A DNA stretch of 64,000 nucleotides from Capilliphycus robustus (GCF_034932365.1 NZ_JAYGHR010000061.1:1-64000); one strand, 5' to 3'. Positions 25,909-36,461 are shown, counted from the first letter of the stretch. Notes: a model not told the origin generated them from the sequence alone. Made by a program: numbers and translations.

Positions 25909-28900
25909 ATGCAAATTTTACGTCAGGTGAGAGATGATCTCCCTGTAAACCCTCTGAAAACTAGGAAAATTCTGGGTAAAAGACGGCTAGCAATACTGGT
26001 AGGTGCTGTAATTTGGGTTGCAACACTGATATTATGGCAATCAATAGGCAGTTTCCAACAAAATGGAATCACTCCGCCAACCGTAGAATTGAACTTGAGT
26101 TCTTTAATATTAGGAATAGGTATTCTATTGGCGGCGATCGCAACAATCCTGATATTTGTCATTCAAACCCAAACACCATCAGACATCGATTGCCCACAGA
26201 GAGTTCCGCCAGAATGTCAGCCTTTCATCCAAGAACGTGAACGCTTTTTTAGCCTTTCTTTAGACCTACTCTGTATTGTTAGTTTTGAGGGGTATTTTAA
26301 ACGTATTAATCCCGCTTTTCAAAAAACTCTGGGTTATCACGAAGCCGAACTTTTGTCTGTTCCGATATGGGAATTTATCCACCCAGAAGATCGAGCCGCA
26401 ACCCTTGCCGAACTCGAACAAATCGCCCAAGGAAAACCATCTTTCAACTTTGAAAACCGCTATCGTTGTCAGGATGGTGATTATCGTTGGTTATCCTGGA
26501 CATCAGCACCCTTTGTCCAAGAAGGTTTATTGTATGCCGTCGCCCATGATATCACTGAATATAAACAATCTCTGGCACAATTACAATCGCGGATTGAACA
26601 ACAAGCCACCGTTGCGAGGCTGGGTCAATATGCTCTGAGTCAAACGAACCTTGATCAATTATTGGCGGAAATTGTCACTCGGGTTGCGGATACGCTCAAC
26701 CTTCAGTATGTCAAAATCCTAGAACTGTTACCCAATGGTCACGCTTTCCAGTTGAAAGCCGGAATGGGTTGGTCGCCTGGACTGATCGGTAAAGCTTGTA
26801 TTAGCACAGGTTCTCAGTCTCACGCGGGCTATACCCTCGCTCAGAAACAGCCTGTCGTCGTTGAAGATCTGCGCGTCGAGACTCGTTTTACCGGAGATCC
26901 ATTACTCCACAACCACCGCATTATTAGTGGAATGAGCGTCATTATCGGGGAAGAAAATCAACCCTACGGCGTTTTAAGCGTTTATAGCCGCACTCAACGC
27001 AGCTTTTCCAGCGATGATATCCATTTTGTACAAGCACTCGCGAATATCATTGCGACGGCGATCGCTCGTAAGCAGTCCACTGAACGCCTTTATTTAATGG
27101 AACGGGCGATTAATGCTAGCAGCAACGGGATTATTATTACCGATGCAACACAGTCTGATAATCCCGTTATCTATGTTAACGCGGCTTTTGAGCGAATTAC
27201 AGGCTACAGTATAGATGATGTTTTGGGTCGTAACTGTCGTTTTTTGCAGGGACCAAAGACAAAAAAATCTGAACTCGAACAACTGCGAAGTGCGGTTTCG
27301 CAAGCTCAAGATTGTCGTGTTGTCTTACAAAATTATCGCAAAGATAGCAGTCTATTCTGGAATGAACTACACATCGCTCCAGTTTTTAACGAAGAAAAAC
27401 ATCTTACCCATTTTATCGGGATTCAGAACGATATCACCGAACGTTATCAAGCTCAAGAGGACGTTCGTCAAACTCGTAACTTCCTACAGACGATGATTGA
27501 TCATTTACCTGTAGCAGTGTTTGTTAAAGAGGTTCATCTGGGCGAGTTTGGGCGGTTTCGTCTGTGGAATAACGCCTGTGAAAACCTGTTCGGGCTGAGT
27601 GTAGAGCGGGTTTTGGGAAAAACGGTTTATGATTTGTTTTCGCCTGAACAAGCCGAATTTTTGAACCAACAAGATCAAGCCGTGTTAAAAGCCGGAACGG
27701 TGCAGGATATCCCCGAAGAACAGGTGGAGACGCCTAAGCTGGGGCGACGGATTTTGCATACGGTGAAGGTACCTCTGTGCGATCATCATCATCATACAGA
27801 ATATTTACTCTGTATTTGTGAAGATATTACCCAACGCAAGCAAGCTGAAGAACAGCTTCGTTATCATGCTTTTTATGATATTTTGACGAATTTACCCAAC
27901 CGCGCTTTATTTTTGGAGCGCTTGGCGATGGCGATAGAAGGGGTGAAACATTCACCTCAAGAAAAGTTTGCGGTTTTATTTTTGGATTTGGATAATTTTA
28001 AGCGCGTTAATGATAGTTTAGGTCATCATATTGGTGATCAACTGTTGATGGCGATCGCCCGTCGCTTAGAAGCTTGTTTGCGTTCGGGAGATACCCTGGC
28101 TCGACTGGGAGGCGATGAATTTACCATCTTACTTGAACACATAGGCGGTGTCTCGGATGCGATTCAGGTGGCGCGTCATGTTCATCAACAATTGATTCTT
28201 CCGTTTAATTTGAATGGGATTGAGGTGTTTACTAATGCGAGTATTGGGATTGCTTTGAGTAGTTCCAGTTGCGATCGCCCGGAAGAATTACTGCGAAATG
28301 CTGACTTGGCGATGTATCGGGCGAAGGAAATTGGAAAGGGAGCTTATGCGATTTTTGATACGATTATGCACCGACAAGCGGTTGAACGGTTGCAGCTTGA
28401 AAGTCAACTCCGAAGAGCCTTAGAATTTCAGGAGTTTCAGGTGTATTATCAACCGATTGTCTCGTTGGTGACGGGTGAGGTGATGGGGTTTGAAGCGTTG
28501 ATTCGTTGGCTGAATCCTTATAAGGGTTTTATTTCTCCAGCTCGGTTTATTCCGGTGGCTGAAGAAACGGGATTAATTTGTGAAATTGGTCAGTGGGTGA
28601 TGCGTGAAGCTTGTATGCAATTGCAGGTTTGGCGTCAACAATTTCCGCATTTAAAGCATCTGACGGTGAGTGTTAATCTTTCGGGTAAACAGTTACGAGA
28701 ACCGGATTTATTACAGCAGATTGATCGGATTTTAGCCGAAACGGGTTTACCGAGTTATTGTCTAAAGTTGGAGATTACTGAAAGTCTATTGATTGAAAAT
28801 TCGTCAACGGCTCTGAAAATTCTTCGAGACATTAGAGCCAAAAATGTTCAGTTGAGTTTGGATGATTTTGGCACGGGTTATTCGTCTTTGAGTTATTTAC

Positions 28901-29163
28901 ATCGTTTTCCAATTAATTATTTGAAAATTGATCGTTCTTTTGTAAGTCGGATTAAGCCATCACAGGAAAATACGGCGATTGTGAAAGGGATTCTCAGGCT
29001 TTCTCAGGCTTTGGAATTGAAGGCGATTGCTGAAGGGATTGAAACGGTTTTTCAGTTAGATAAACTCAAAGCTTTGGGCTGTGAATATGGTCAGGGAAAT
29101 TTATTTTCTAAAGCCGTAGACGCACAAAAAATTGAAACGTTTCTCCGTGTTATTCAAGGTTAA
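25909..29163 (+). CDS. Membrane-anchored LOV/PAS-GAF-GGDEF-EAL protein (paralog 2)
   Basis: This 1084-aa protein has two N-terminal membrane segments (~residues 26-48 and 62-85), then PAS (~105-220), GAF (~235-385), LOV (~395-510), PAS (~515-645), GGDEF (~655-815) and EAL (~825-1075). The LOV motif GRNCRFLQG is canonical, with photoactive Cys443, and NYRKDSSLFWNE follows, so blue-light sensing is well supported. The cyclase site RLGGDEF with I-site RSGD and the EAL motifs (EALIRW, EITES, DDFGTGYSS, KIDRSF, AEGIET) are intact. It lacks one PAS present in paralog 1. It starts at ATG 25909. The 416-bp upstream region holds a hairpin terminator, the candidate structured RNA and a TATAAT at 25786. 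Confidence 0.93.
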   Translation: MQILRQVRDDLPVNPLKTRKILGKRRLAILVGAVIWVATLILWQSIGSFQQNGITPPTVELNLSSLILGIGILLAAIATILIFVIQTQTPSDIDCPQRVPPECQPFIQERERFFSLSLDLLCIVSFEGYFKRINPAFQKTLGYHEAELLSVPIWEFIHPEDRAATLAELEQIAQGKPSFNFENRYRCQDGDYRWLSWTSAPFVQEGLLYAVAHDITEYKQSLAQLQSRIEQQATVARLGQYALSQTNLDQLLAEIVTRVADTLNLQYVKILELLPNGHAFQLKAGMGWSPGLIGKACISTGSQSHAGYTLAQKQPVVVEDLRVETRFTGDPLLHNHRIISGMSVIIGEENQPYGVLSVYSRTQRSFSSDDIHFVQALANIIATAIARKQSTERLYLMERAINASSNGIIITDATQSDNPVIYVNAAFERITGYSIDDVLGRNCRFLQGPKTKKSELEQLRSAVSQAQDCRVVLQNYRKDSSLFWNELHIAPVFNEEKHLTHFIGIQNDITERYQAQEDVRQTRNFLQTMIDHLPVAVFVKEVHLGEFGRFRLWNNACENLFGLSVERVLGKTVYDLFSPEQAEFLNQQDQAVLKAGTVQDIPEEQVETPKLGRRILHTVKVPLCDHHHHTEYLLCICEDITQRKQAEEQLRYHAFYDILTNLPNRALFLERLAMAIEGVKHSPQEKFAVLFLDLDNFKRVNDSLGHHIGDQLLMAIARRLEACLRSGDTLARLGGDEFTILLEHIGGVSDAIQVARHVHQQLILPFNLNGIEVFTNASIGIALSSSSCDRPEELLRNADLAMYRAKEIGKGAYAIFDTIMHRQAVERLQLESQLRRALEFQEFQVYYQPIVSLVTGEVMGFEALIRWLNPYKGFISPARFIPVAEETGLICEIGQWVMREACMQLQVWRQQFPHLKHLTVSVNLSGKQLREPDLLQQIDRILAETGLPSYCLKLEITESLLIENSSTALKILRDIRAKNVQLSLDDFGTGYSSLSYLHRFPINYLKIDRSFVSRIKPSQENTAIVKGILRLSQALELKAIAEGIETVFQLDKLKALGCEYGQGNLFSKAVDAQKIETFLRVIQG

Positions 29164-29716
29164 TGGACGGAAAATTAGTTTTTTATTATTATTCCGTAAA
29201 AAGACTCTTTAACACTGAATAAATATGTCTTTTTATTTCAACAGTTTAAGACAGCTATCTTTTTATTTTATTTTGTAAATCTTAATCACAAAACGACAGA
29301 GGAGTCAGGAGTCAGGAGGAAATAAAGAAGAAGAAGAAAGAGGAGGAGAAGGATAAAGTTAGGGAAACTTATGTTCTCTCCAGTCTATTCAAAGACTTAA
29401 GACTCTCGACAGGCTCTATTAATCTGTTACTATATTAATATTCCCGATTTTTTCAAACCCGATCTTGAAGTGGATTAATACCCGTTCAATGTACAGTTTA
29501 TACCTAAAACTCTATTAACAGCCTATTCTTAAAATCATTGAACTTGCTAATCCAATCAATTGATTGAAAAAGTTAATCAATACAATTATAACTCGAACCG
29601 AGTTCCAGACAGAGTTTGTCAACAAACTTAGTAATTCTCTGTATGATTCTATATAATTGAGTGAGTAAAACTCACACCCCAAAATTTTTATCGATCAAAA
29701 CGCTAGAGGAATTAAA
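29164..29716. other. Intergenic region between two LOV paralogs
   Basis: This AT-rich 553-bp region contains a purine-rich dispersed repeat at 29291-29350 and otherwise nothing I can assign. An AGAGGA ribosome-binding site precedes ATG 29717. Confidence 0.5.
29291..29350 (+). repeat. Purine-rich dispersed repeat
   Basis: Begins AAACGACAGAGGAGTCAGG and continues as GGAGTCAGGAGG and AAGAAGAAGAAAGAGGAGGAG. Its reverse complement occurs at 57673-57742, including the CGACAGAGG end, so it is a dispersed element present in inverted orientation 28 kb away. Confidence 0.8.
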
Positions 29717-32700
29717 ATGTCAGACTTAAATCAATTAAAATTATGGAAAAAAATTGCTTCTTCGATGTTAGCAGCCAGTTTTGTTTTCAGCGTAACTGTA
29801 ATATTCTGGCAAAACTTGAAGCAAGAACAAGAAAGTGAAATCGAGCGAAACATTCTATTAGCAGAAAGCCATCTAAAAATCGAACTCCAAGAAAAGATTA
29901 AAGCTCGAATTATCACGCTAATTCAAGTCAGCAAATACTGGATGTTTAATCCAAAATTACCCCAAGATAGAGAAGTCAAAGCGACTTCATTCATCAACAG
30001 TATAGATGGCTATCAGGCTATTATTTTGACAGACATCAACAATCAAAATAAACAAATTATATCTAAGGTGAATTGGGAATTTTCTCCAGAAGATTTGAAT
30101 GTAGTTGTATCTCAGTGGGAGGAAGTTGCCCGGAAAAAGCTCAAAAAGTCTGATGATGTGATGGTCACACCGATTTTTTATTTAACTTCAAAAGAAAGAT
30201 TATTTTTGGTTTATATTCCTGATTATCAACAGGAAAAAATCCAAGGCTTTATCGTGGGTGTTTTAAGTATAGATGAGTTTTTAAGCGATTTAAAAAAACA
30301 GAAAATTGATCAATATGTAAGCTTTTATTCAACTCAAGGTTTTGTTTGGACATTTGCGGATTCTAATCAAACAACCTGGACTCAACAGATTAGTCAGAAT
30401 ATCAATCAAAAAGTTAAAGAATTGCAGTTCAATGCAAGTTTAATCCCCTTTCCCTCTGAAGATTCCTCCCTTTCCGAAATTTTACTTGGGGGTGGAATTG
30501 CAATTTCTCTGTTGGTTGGACTAATTACCGCTCTGGCTCAAACGTCCCAGGAACAAACCGAAAAACTCCAAAAAACCAATGAAAAATTACTCGAAGAAAT
30601 TCGCTTAAGAGAAGCTGCACTCCGTCAATATCAAAAAGTTGAACAAGAACGAGATCGCCTGTTTTTACTCTCACCTGATCTGTTATGTATTGCTGGTTTA
30701 GATGGCTATTTCAAACGGGTTAACCCTTACTTTGAAAAAACACTCGGCTACACACAAGCTGAACTTTTAGCGAAACCATTGATTGAATTTGTACATCCAG
30801 AAGACCGAGCCGCGACTTTAGCCGAACTTGAGAACTTATCAACCGGAAAACCCACCCAAAACTTTGAAAACCGCTATCGATGTCGGGATGGATCTTACAT
30901 CTGCTTATCGTGGAAAGCGGCATCTTCTGTAGAAGAAACTTTAGTCTATGCAGTCGCTCGTGACGTTACCGAACAAAAACAAGTTGAAGCCTTACTCCGC
31001 AGTCGAGTTGATCAACAAGCAGCCGTTGCGGGGTTGGGTCAATATGCTCAGGCTCAACCCTCACTCAATCAACTGTTTGCGGAAGCCGTTACCCTGATGG
31101 CAGAAGTTCTCGAAGTTGAGTATACCAAAGTCTTGGAATTATTACCCGATGGTCAAGCCTTGTTGTTACGGGCGGGAGTCGGTTGGTTAGAGGGACTCGT
31201 CGGAACCGCCACAGTCGGAAGCGGAAATGACTCGCAAGCGGGTTATACCTTACTACAAAGTGAACCTGTGGTAGTCGAAGACTTACGCACAGAAACGCGA
31301 TTTAATGGGCCTGCTTTGCTGCATGATCATCATGTGGTGAGTGGGATGAGTACAATTATTCGCCTAAAAGATCGCAATTTTGGGGTGTTAGGAGCGCATA
31401 GTCGCACAAAACGACTGTTTAACCAAGATGATGTCAACTTCCTGCAAGCGATCGCCAATATTCTGGCAACAGGCGTTGAACAAGCTGAGTCCACCGAACA
31501 GTTGTATCTGTTAGAACGGGCGATCAACTCCACCAGCAATGGGATTATTATCACCGATCCCACAAAACCTGACAATCCGATCATTTACGCGAATTCTGCC
31601 GTTGAACGAATTACAGGCTTTTCCCCCTCAGAAATTATCGGTTGTAACCCTCGGTTTTTTCAACAAGAAAATCGTCAACAGCCTGCGATCGCCCAGTTGA
31701 GACAAGCCATTAAACAAGCCCAAGAATGTAATGTCATCTTACAAAATTACCGGGTCGATGGTCAACAAATTTGGATCGAACTGCACATTTCCCCTGTGTT
31801 TAACGATGAGGGAGTGCTGACTCATTTTATTGGGGTGCAGAATGATATTACCTCACGCAAACAAGCCGAAGTGGCTTTACAAGCTTCAGAAGCCCGTTTA
31901 AGAGGGATTTTAGACATTGCTCAAGATGCCATTATCTGCGTCGATGAACAAAATGTGATTCAATTGTTTAATCAAGGGGCTGAACAAATCTTTGGATACT
32001 CCGCAACAGAAGTGATCGCTCAACCTTTAAAGATGATTATTCCCTCAGTTGAGCGCTCCGTTTATCGAGGTTATATTCAAGAATACTGTGCAGATAATCG
32101 AACGAGTCCGGTGAATAAACCGCTAGAAATTATGGCTCGGCGTCGAGATGGAACGGAGTTTCCCTCAGAAGCTTCAGTCTCTCAGTTCGAGTTGGCTGAG
32201 GGAGTCTTTTTAACGATTATTTTACGTGATATTAGCGATCGCAAGCAAGCTGAGATGGATCTGCGAGAGAGTCAACACCGCCTCAGTACGATTATTACAG
32301 CGATATCCGATGCGTTAATTGTTGTTGATCACAATGGTATTATTCGTTTTGTTAATCCGGCGGGGGAATCTCTGTTTAGTCGTCCTCGTTTAGAACTTTT
32401 GGGGTATTGGTTTGGTTCGTTGTATGGGGAATTTGATCGAGCCACTGAAGTCACCATTTTACATCCCGAAGGGAAATTAATTATGGCAGAAATGCAGGTG
32501 GTGGAGATTCTTTGGGACGGAGAACCTGCAACTTTAGCTTCCTTGCGAGATGTCACGGAACGTTATCAAGCGATGCGACAAGTTCAACAAACTCGAAATT
32601 TTCTGCAAACGATGATCGATCATTTACCTGTGGCGGTTTTTGTCAAAGAGGCTCAGTCAGAACCGTTTGGGGCGTTCAAGTTTTGGAATGAAACCTGTGA

Positions 32701-34294
32701 AAAATTATTTGGATTAACCACAGAACAAGTCATTGGTAAAACCGTAGATGAATTGTTCCCACCTGATCAAGCCAAACGCATGATTCAACAAGATCAAGAG
32801 GCGTTTGGCTGGGGAGTCATGCAAGATATTCCCGAAGAACTGATTAACAGTCATAGTTTAGGAGATCGGATTCTACATACCGTTAAAATACCGCTTTATG
32901 ATGAGGAACATGAGCCGGAATATTTGCTTTGTATTTCCGAAGATATCACTGAACGTAAACTGGCAGAAGAACAACTGCGACATAATGCCTATCACGATAC
33001 TTTAACCAACTTGCCAAATCGAGCTTTTTTTATGGAACGCTTGCAGCAAGCCATTCACATCGTTGAAAAGCAAAATAATTCTTTATTTGCCGTTTTATTT
33101 ATTGATTTAGATGACTTTAAATATATTAATGACAGTCTCGGACACGCGATAGGAGATAAATTGCTAATTTCACTCACAGATCGCCTGAAGAATTGCTTGC
33201 GGGCGACGGATATCTTAGCCCGTTTTGGCGGCGATGAATTTACGATTTTACTCGCGGAAGTCGGAGAATTTAAGGAAGTGATTACAGTCGCTCAAAAGAT
33301 TCAGCAGGAACTCACTTTACCGTTTAATTTAGGAACCCATCAGGTGTTTACAAATGCGAGTATTGGGATTGCATTACTCACGGCTGACTATCAACAGCCA
33401 GAAGAATTGTTACGGGACGCTGATATTGCCATGTATTCAGCCAAGGAGAAAGGACAAGGAAACTATTCGATTTTTAATCGCCAGATGCACCAAAAAATGC
33501 TTGAACGTCTGCAATTGGAAACGGATTTAAGGCAAGCCATTGAACGGCAAGAATTTCAGGTGTATTATCAACCGATTGTTTCTTTTAAAACTGATAAAAT
33601 TGCAGGTTTTGAAGCCTTAATTCGCTGGCAACATCCCGATGGAAGTTGGATTTCTCCCGCTAAATTTATTCCGATTACCGAGAAAACCGGGCTGATTGTA
33701 GAAATTGGGGAATGGGTACTGTATCAGGCTTGTTCACAACTGAAAAGTTGGCATGAACGGTTCCCTCATTTGGGTGATTTAACCATGAGTGTCAATTTGT
33801 CGGGGCGTCAGTTACGCGAACCGGATTTAGTTGATAAAATTGATAATATTATCAGTCAAACGGGTTTGAGAAGTGACTGTCTCAAGTTAGAAATTACTGA
33901 AAGTATGTTGATGGATAATCCCCAAGTGGTTAAAACAACGTTGAAACACATTAAATCTCGTAATATTCAACTCAGTTTAGATGATTTTGGGACGGGTTAT
34001 TCCTCTTTGAGTTATTTACATAGTTTTCCGATTGATACCCTGAAAATTGATCGGGCTTTTGTTGTTCGTGCTAATTCTCCTTTCAAAAATAGAGCGATTA
34101 CTCAAGCGATTGTAACACTTGCTCAGAGTTTAGGCATGGAAGTGATTGCAGAAGGTATTGAAACCCGTGATCAATTGCTACAACTTAAACAGTTAAACTG
34201 TGAATATGGGCAAGGTTATCTGTTTTCTAAACCGCTTCCTTCATCTGATGCTGAGATTTTATTGTCCTCTAACGCCAAACTCCCTGATGAATGA
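29717..34294 (+). CDS. Membrane sensor with PAS/GAF array, GGDEF and EAL (paralog 3, LOV cysteine lost)
   Basis: This 1525-aa protein has a first membrane segment (~10-32), a ~220-residue extracytoplasmic domain of CHASE-like character, a second membrane segment (~258-280), PAS, GAF (~440-590), a LOV-like PAS (~600-715), three further PAS, GGDEF (~1100-1255) and EAL (~1265-1515). In the LOV-like domain the motif reads GCNPRFFQ: the photoactive Cys is Pro645, and the flavin-contact FWNE is IWIE, so normal photochemistry is not expected. GGDEF (RFGGDEF, I-site RATD) and EAL (EALIRW, DDFGTGYSS, KIDRAF, AEGIET) are intact. It starts at ATG 29717 with AGAGGA upstream. It probably senses an external ligand or redox signal instead of light. 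Confidence 0.92.
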   Translation: MSDLNQLKLWKKIASSMLAASFVFSVTVIFWQNLKQEQESEIERNILLAESHLKIELQEKIKARIITLIQVSKYWMFNPKLPQDREVKATSFINSIDGYQAIILTDINNQNKQIISKVNWEFSPEDLNVVVSQWEEVARKKLKKSDDVMVTPIFYLTSKERLFLVYIPDYQQEKIQGFIVGVLSIDEFLSDLKKQKIDQYVSFYSTQGFVWTFADSNQTTWTQQISQNINQKVKELQFNASLIPFPSEDSSLSEILLGGGIAISLLVGLITALAQTSQEQTEKLQKTNEKLLEEIRLREAALRQYQKVEQERDRLFLLSPDLLCIAGLDGYFKRVNPYFEKTLGYTQAELLAKPLIEFVHPEDRAATLAELENLSTGKPTQNFENRYRCRDGSYICLSWKAASSVEETLVYAVARDVTEQKQVEALLRSRVDQQAAVAGLGQYAQAQPSLNQLFAEAVTLMAEVLEVEYTKVLELLPDGQALLLRAGVGWLEGLVGTATVGSGNDSQAGYTLLQSEPVVVEDLRTETRFNGPALLHDHHVVSGMSTIIRLKDRNFGVLGAHSRTKRLFNQDDVNFLQAIANILATGVEQAESTEQLYLLERAINSTSNGIIITDPTKPDNPIIYANSAVERITGFSPSEIIGCNPRFFQQENRQQPAIAQLRQAIKQAQECNVILQNYRVDGQQIWIELHISPVFNDEGVLTHFIGVQNDITSRKQAEVALQASEARLRGILDIAQDAIICVDEQNVIQLFNQGAEQIFGYSATEVIAQPLKMIIPSVERSVYRGYIQEYCADNRTSPVNKPLEIMARRRDGTEFPSEASVSQFELAEGVFLTIILRDISDRKQAEMDLRESQHRLSTIITAISDALIVVDHNGIIRFVNPAGESLFSRPRLELLGYWFGSLYGEFDRATEVTILHPEGKLIMAEMQVVEILWDGEPATLASLRDVTERYQAMRQVQQTRNFLQTMIDHLPVAVFVKEAQSEPFGAFKFWNETCEKLFGLTTEQVIGKTVDELFPPDQAKRMIQQDQEAFGWGVMQDIPEELINSHSLGDRILHTVKIPLYDEEHEPEYLLCISEDITERKLAEEQLRHNAYHDTLTNLPNRAFFMERLQQAIHIVEKQNNSLFAVLFIDLDDFKYINDSLGHAIGDKLLISLTDRLKNCLRATDILARFGGDEFTILLAEVGEFKEVITVAQKIQQELTLPFNLGTHQVFTNASIGIALLTADYQQPEELLRDADIAMYSAKEKGQGNYSIFNRQMHQKMLERLQLETDLRQAIERQEFQVYYQPIVSFKTDKIAGFEALIRWQHPDGSWISPAKFIPITEKTGLIVEIGEWVLYQACSQLKSWHERFPHLGDLTMSVNLSGRQLREPDLVDKIDNIISQTGLRSDCLKLEITESMLMDNPQVVKTTLKHIKSRNIQLSLDDFGTGYSSLSYLHSFPIDTLKIDRAFVVRANSPFKNRAITQAIVTLAQSLGMEVIAEGIETRDQLLQLKQLNCEYGQGYLFSKPLPSSDAEILLSSNAKLPDE

Positions 34295-34382
34295 TGATTG
34301 GCGGGGAAATTAAACACAAAGACAGGAAGACACGAAGATTTTTGAGAGACGGAGAAATATTATATAGATGGACTTTATTAGG

Positions 34383-35462
34383 CTATTTTTTTCGGTTAAT
34401 TTGTTCTTGTTCTATCGCTTCAAATAAGGCTTGAAAATTACCTTCTCCAAACCCTTCAGCTTCGACTGGATTTTTATTAACTAAAGTAATTTTACGTTCA
34501 ATAAATTCAAAAAAGAATGTCGGTTCATCAAAAATAGGCTGGGTGAAAATTTGCCATAACATTGATTCAGGACTCGGCAGATCAATCAAAATTTTATACT
34601 CTTGGATTTTCTGCCAATCTTCGCGGGATAAATGATCTTGCAATTTTTCCTGTAACTGATTATAATAGTGAGGGGAAACAGAAATAAACGCTAATCCTTT
34701 CTGTCTCAACTCACCTACTGTTTCTATAATATTGTTCGTTTTTAGGGCAATATGTTGAATACCTGAACCTCGATTTAAATCTAAAAATTCCTGAATTTGT
34801 GAATTGTTAGAAGTGGGTTCATTAATGGGAAACTTGACATTATTCTGTTGGTTGACCAACACTTGACTCTGCAAGCCGGAACGCTTTGTTTGAATATCAA
34901 AAGTCTGTTGAGGGAGAAACTTTAGCACCCGTTGATACCAGTTAACCGCCGCTTGTAAATCTCCCGCCTCAACATTTAAAACGACATGATCAATTCCAAT
35001 AATAGAGGAAGGAATAGAAGAATGAGGAATTGCAAAAGGAATATGCGGTAGCCATTTAAAATGAGGATGATTTTGTCGTTCGACTAAGGTATGATGCAAT
35101 CCACCCCAGCCAACAATCACAAACCATTTGAGGAGATAATTCTCAACAGAATATTGTTGCATCGGTTGAATAATTTTAACACCCTCAGCGATCATCTGTT
35201 CTGCCGCAGCTTCGACATCCTCAACCAGAAACGCCACATCCACAACACCAGGGGGATGCTGATGCAAATATTCAGCCACCGGACTCGCCGCAGTCACCGG
35301 AGAAGACAAGAGAAAATCAACCGTTCCCTGTTGTAATATCTCCGTATGAGTATCAGGGTTTGTCACGCATCCCAGACTTTGAAAACCCAACTTGTCAATA
35401 AACCAATCCCGTGATGCTTTGGCATTGGTCACATAAAAATGAACATGATCAAAGTGCATCAT
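34383..35462 (-). CDS. hppD: 4-hydroxyphenylpyruvate dioxygenase (HPPD)
   Basis: This 359-aa enzyme has two vicinal-oxygen-chelate domains. The iron ligands fit His in GIDHVVLN, His in GIQHIALKT and Glu in FFFEFIERK. It converts 4-hydroxyphenylpyruvate to homogentisate; in cyanobacteria this feeds tocopherol synthesis. The closely related hydroxymandelate synthase cannot be excluded from sequence alone, but HPPD is far more likely. It starts at the first of two ATGs (35462). It is separated by 60 bp from the SDR gene on the same strand. TyrA, which supplies the tyrosine branch, is 22 kb away and unlinked. Confidence 0.92.
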   Translation of the reverse strand: MMHFDHVHFYVTNAKASRDWFIDKLGFQSLGCVTNPDTHTEILQQGTVDFLLSSPVTAASPVAEYLHQHPPGVVDVAFLVEDVEAAAEQMIAEGVKIIQPMQQYSVENYLLKWFVIVGWGGLHHTLVERQNHPHFKWLPHIPFAIPHSSIPSSIIGIDHVVLNVEAGDLQAAVNWYQRVLKFLPQQTFDIQTKRSGLQSQVLVNQQNNVKFPINEPTSNNSQIQEFLDLNRGSGIQHIALKTNNIIETVGELRQKGLAFISVSPHYYNQLQEKLQDHLSREDWQKIQEYKILIDLPSPESMLWQIFTQPIFDEPTFFFEFIERKITLVNKNPVEAEGFGEGNFQALFEAIEQEQINRKK

Positions 35463-35522
35463 AATCCGCCCTATTTTGTGTTCGGAATCAATGGGCCGTT
35501 CCTCATTTTCTATTCCCTCAGA

Positions 35523-36230
35523 TTAGAAGAATAAATGACTATCCGGCTGAATATTAATCTCCATTGGAACCGCTTGAGGTTCGGCTGAAAGTGCAAATAA
35601 AATGGCATCGGCTGCCGTTTCAGGTCTGAGCATTTTTGCGCGATCAACTTTTAAGCTAACACTATCCCAGAAGGGCGTGTCAACTCCCCCAAGATAGAAT
35701 AGTGTAAATTTAATCCCATATCGCCGCATTTCATCCGCCATACATTTACTAAAACCAACCACCCCAAATTTAGAAGCACAATAGGCACTTCCCATCGCCA
35801 TTGAGTGTTTGCCCAAAATTCCTATCACATTACAAATATGACCGGATTTTTGCTGTTTCATCACGTTTGCTGCGGCTTGAGTCGTGTAAAAACTGCCCTT
35901 GAGGTTCAAGTCCAACATCGCATCCAGGTCAGCAGGTTCGATTTTATTCCACTGTTTGAGAATTCCGGCGCCGGCTGCATTCACCAAGATATCAATCTGT
36001 CCGAAGTGACTTTCGGCTTTCTGCATCAGTCCCTCAACTTGCTGCGGGTCTGTAATATCAGTAGAAACCGCCAAAACTTCGGGTGTCGCTAATTCTTCGG
36101 CTAAATTCTGCAATTTTTGGCTGTCTCTAGCCACTAACACCAGTTTAACGCCCAATGGGGCTAACTTCTGGGCAAGGGCTGAACCAATTCCACCTGTGGC
36201 CCCAATAATCACCGCAACTTTGTCTCGCAT
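35523..36230 (-). CDS. Short-chain dehydrogenase/reductase
   Basis: This 235-aa classical SDR has the NAD(P)-binding GATGGIGSALAQ (TGxxxGxG type), the NAAG equivalent in NAAGAGIL, and catalytic YCASK preceded by a Ser-containing strand region (GILGKHSMAM). The substrate cannot be predicted. It lies directly upstream of HPPD on the same strand and may share its transcript. It starts at ATG 36230, immediately before the KVAVIIG strand. Confidence 0.92.
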   Translation of the reverse strand: MRDKVAVIIGATGGIGSALAQKLAPLGVKLVLVARDSQKLQNLAEELATPEVLAVSTDITDPQQVEGLMQKAESHFGQIDILVNAAGAGILKQWNKIEPADLDAMLDLNLKGSFYTTQAAANVMKQQKSGHICNVIGILGKHSMAMGSAYCASKFGVVGFSKCMADEMRRYGIKFTLFYLGGVDTPFWDSVSLKVDRAKMLRPETAADAILFALSAEPQAVPMEINIQPDSHLFF

Positions 36231-36390
36231 CTCGTTACATTTCTTAAAACTCCCTTCTTAGTATAGTCACAACCGCCTGAGTCTGGGAAAGACAAAGGGT
36301 AGATTTATTCAAAATTCCTTAAAAATAGACTCAATCTGTCCCTCAAATTAACGACAATATTGATAATTTTGCCAGACATTCGCACAAAGA

Positions 36391-36427
36391 AGTGACTGTC
36401 CAATGTATAAGCCGGTGATTACATTAG
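36391..36427 (+). promoter_or_regulatory. Promoter-like module of peptidoglycan-binding gene 1
   Basis: AGTGACT at 36391-36397 and ATTAG at 36423-36427 are separated by exactly 25 nt, as upstream of the next two paralogs. TACATT (36420-36425) is a plausible -10; AGTGACT would then lie near -41, a typical activator position. Confidence 0.55.
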
Positions 36428-36461
36428 AAGTATGAAAACAAATCCACAGGAAGTTTTTAAG

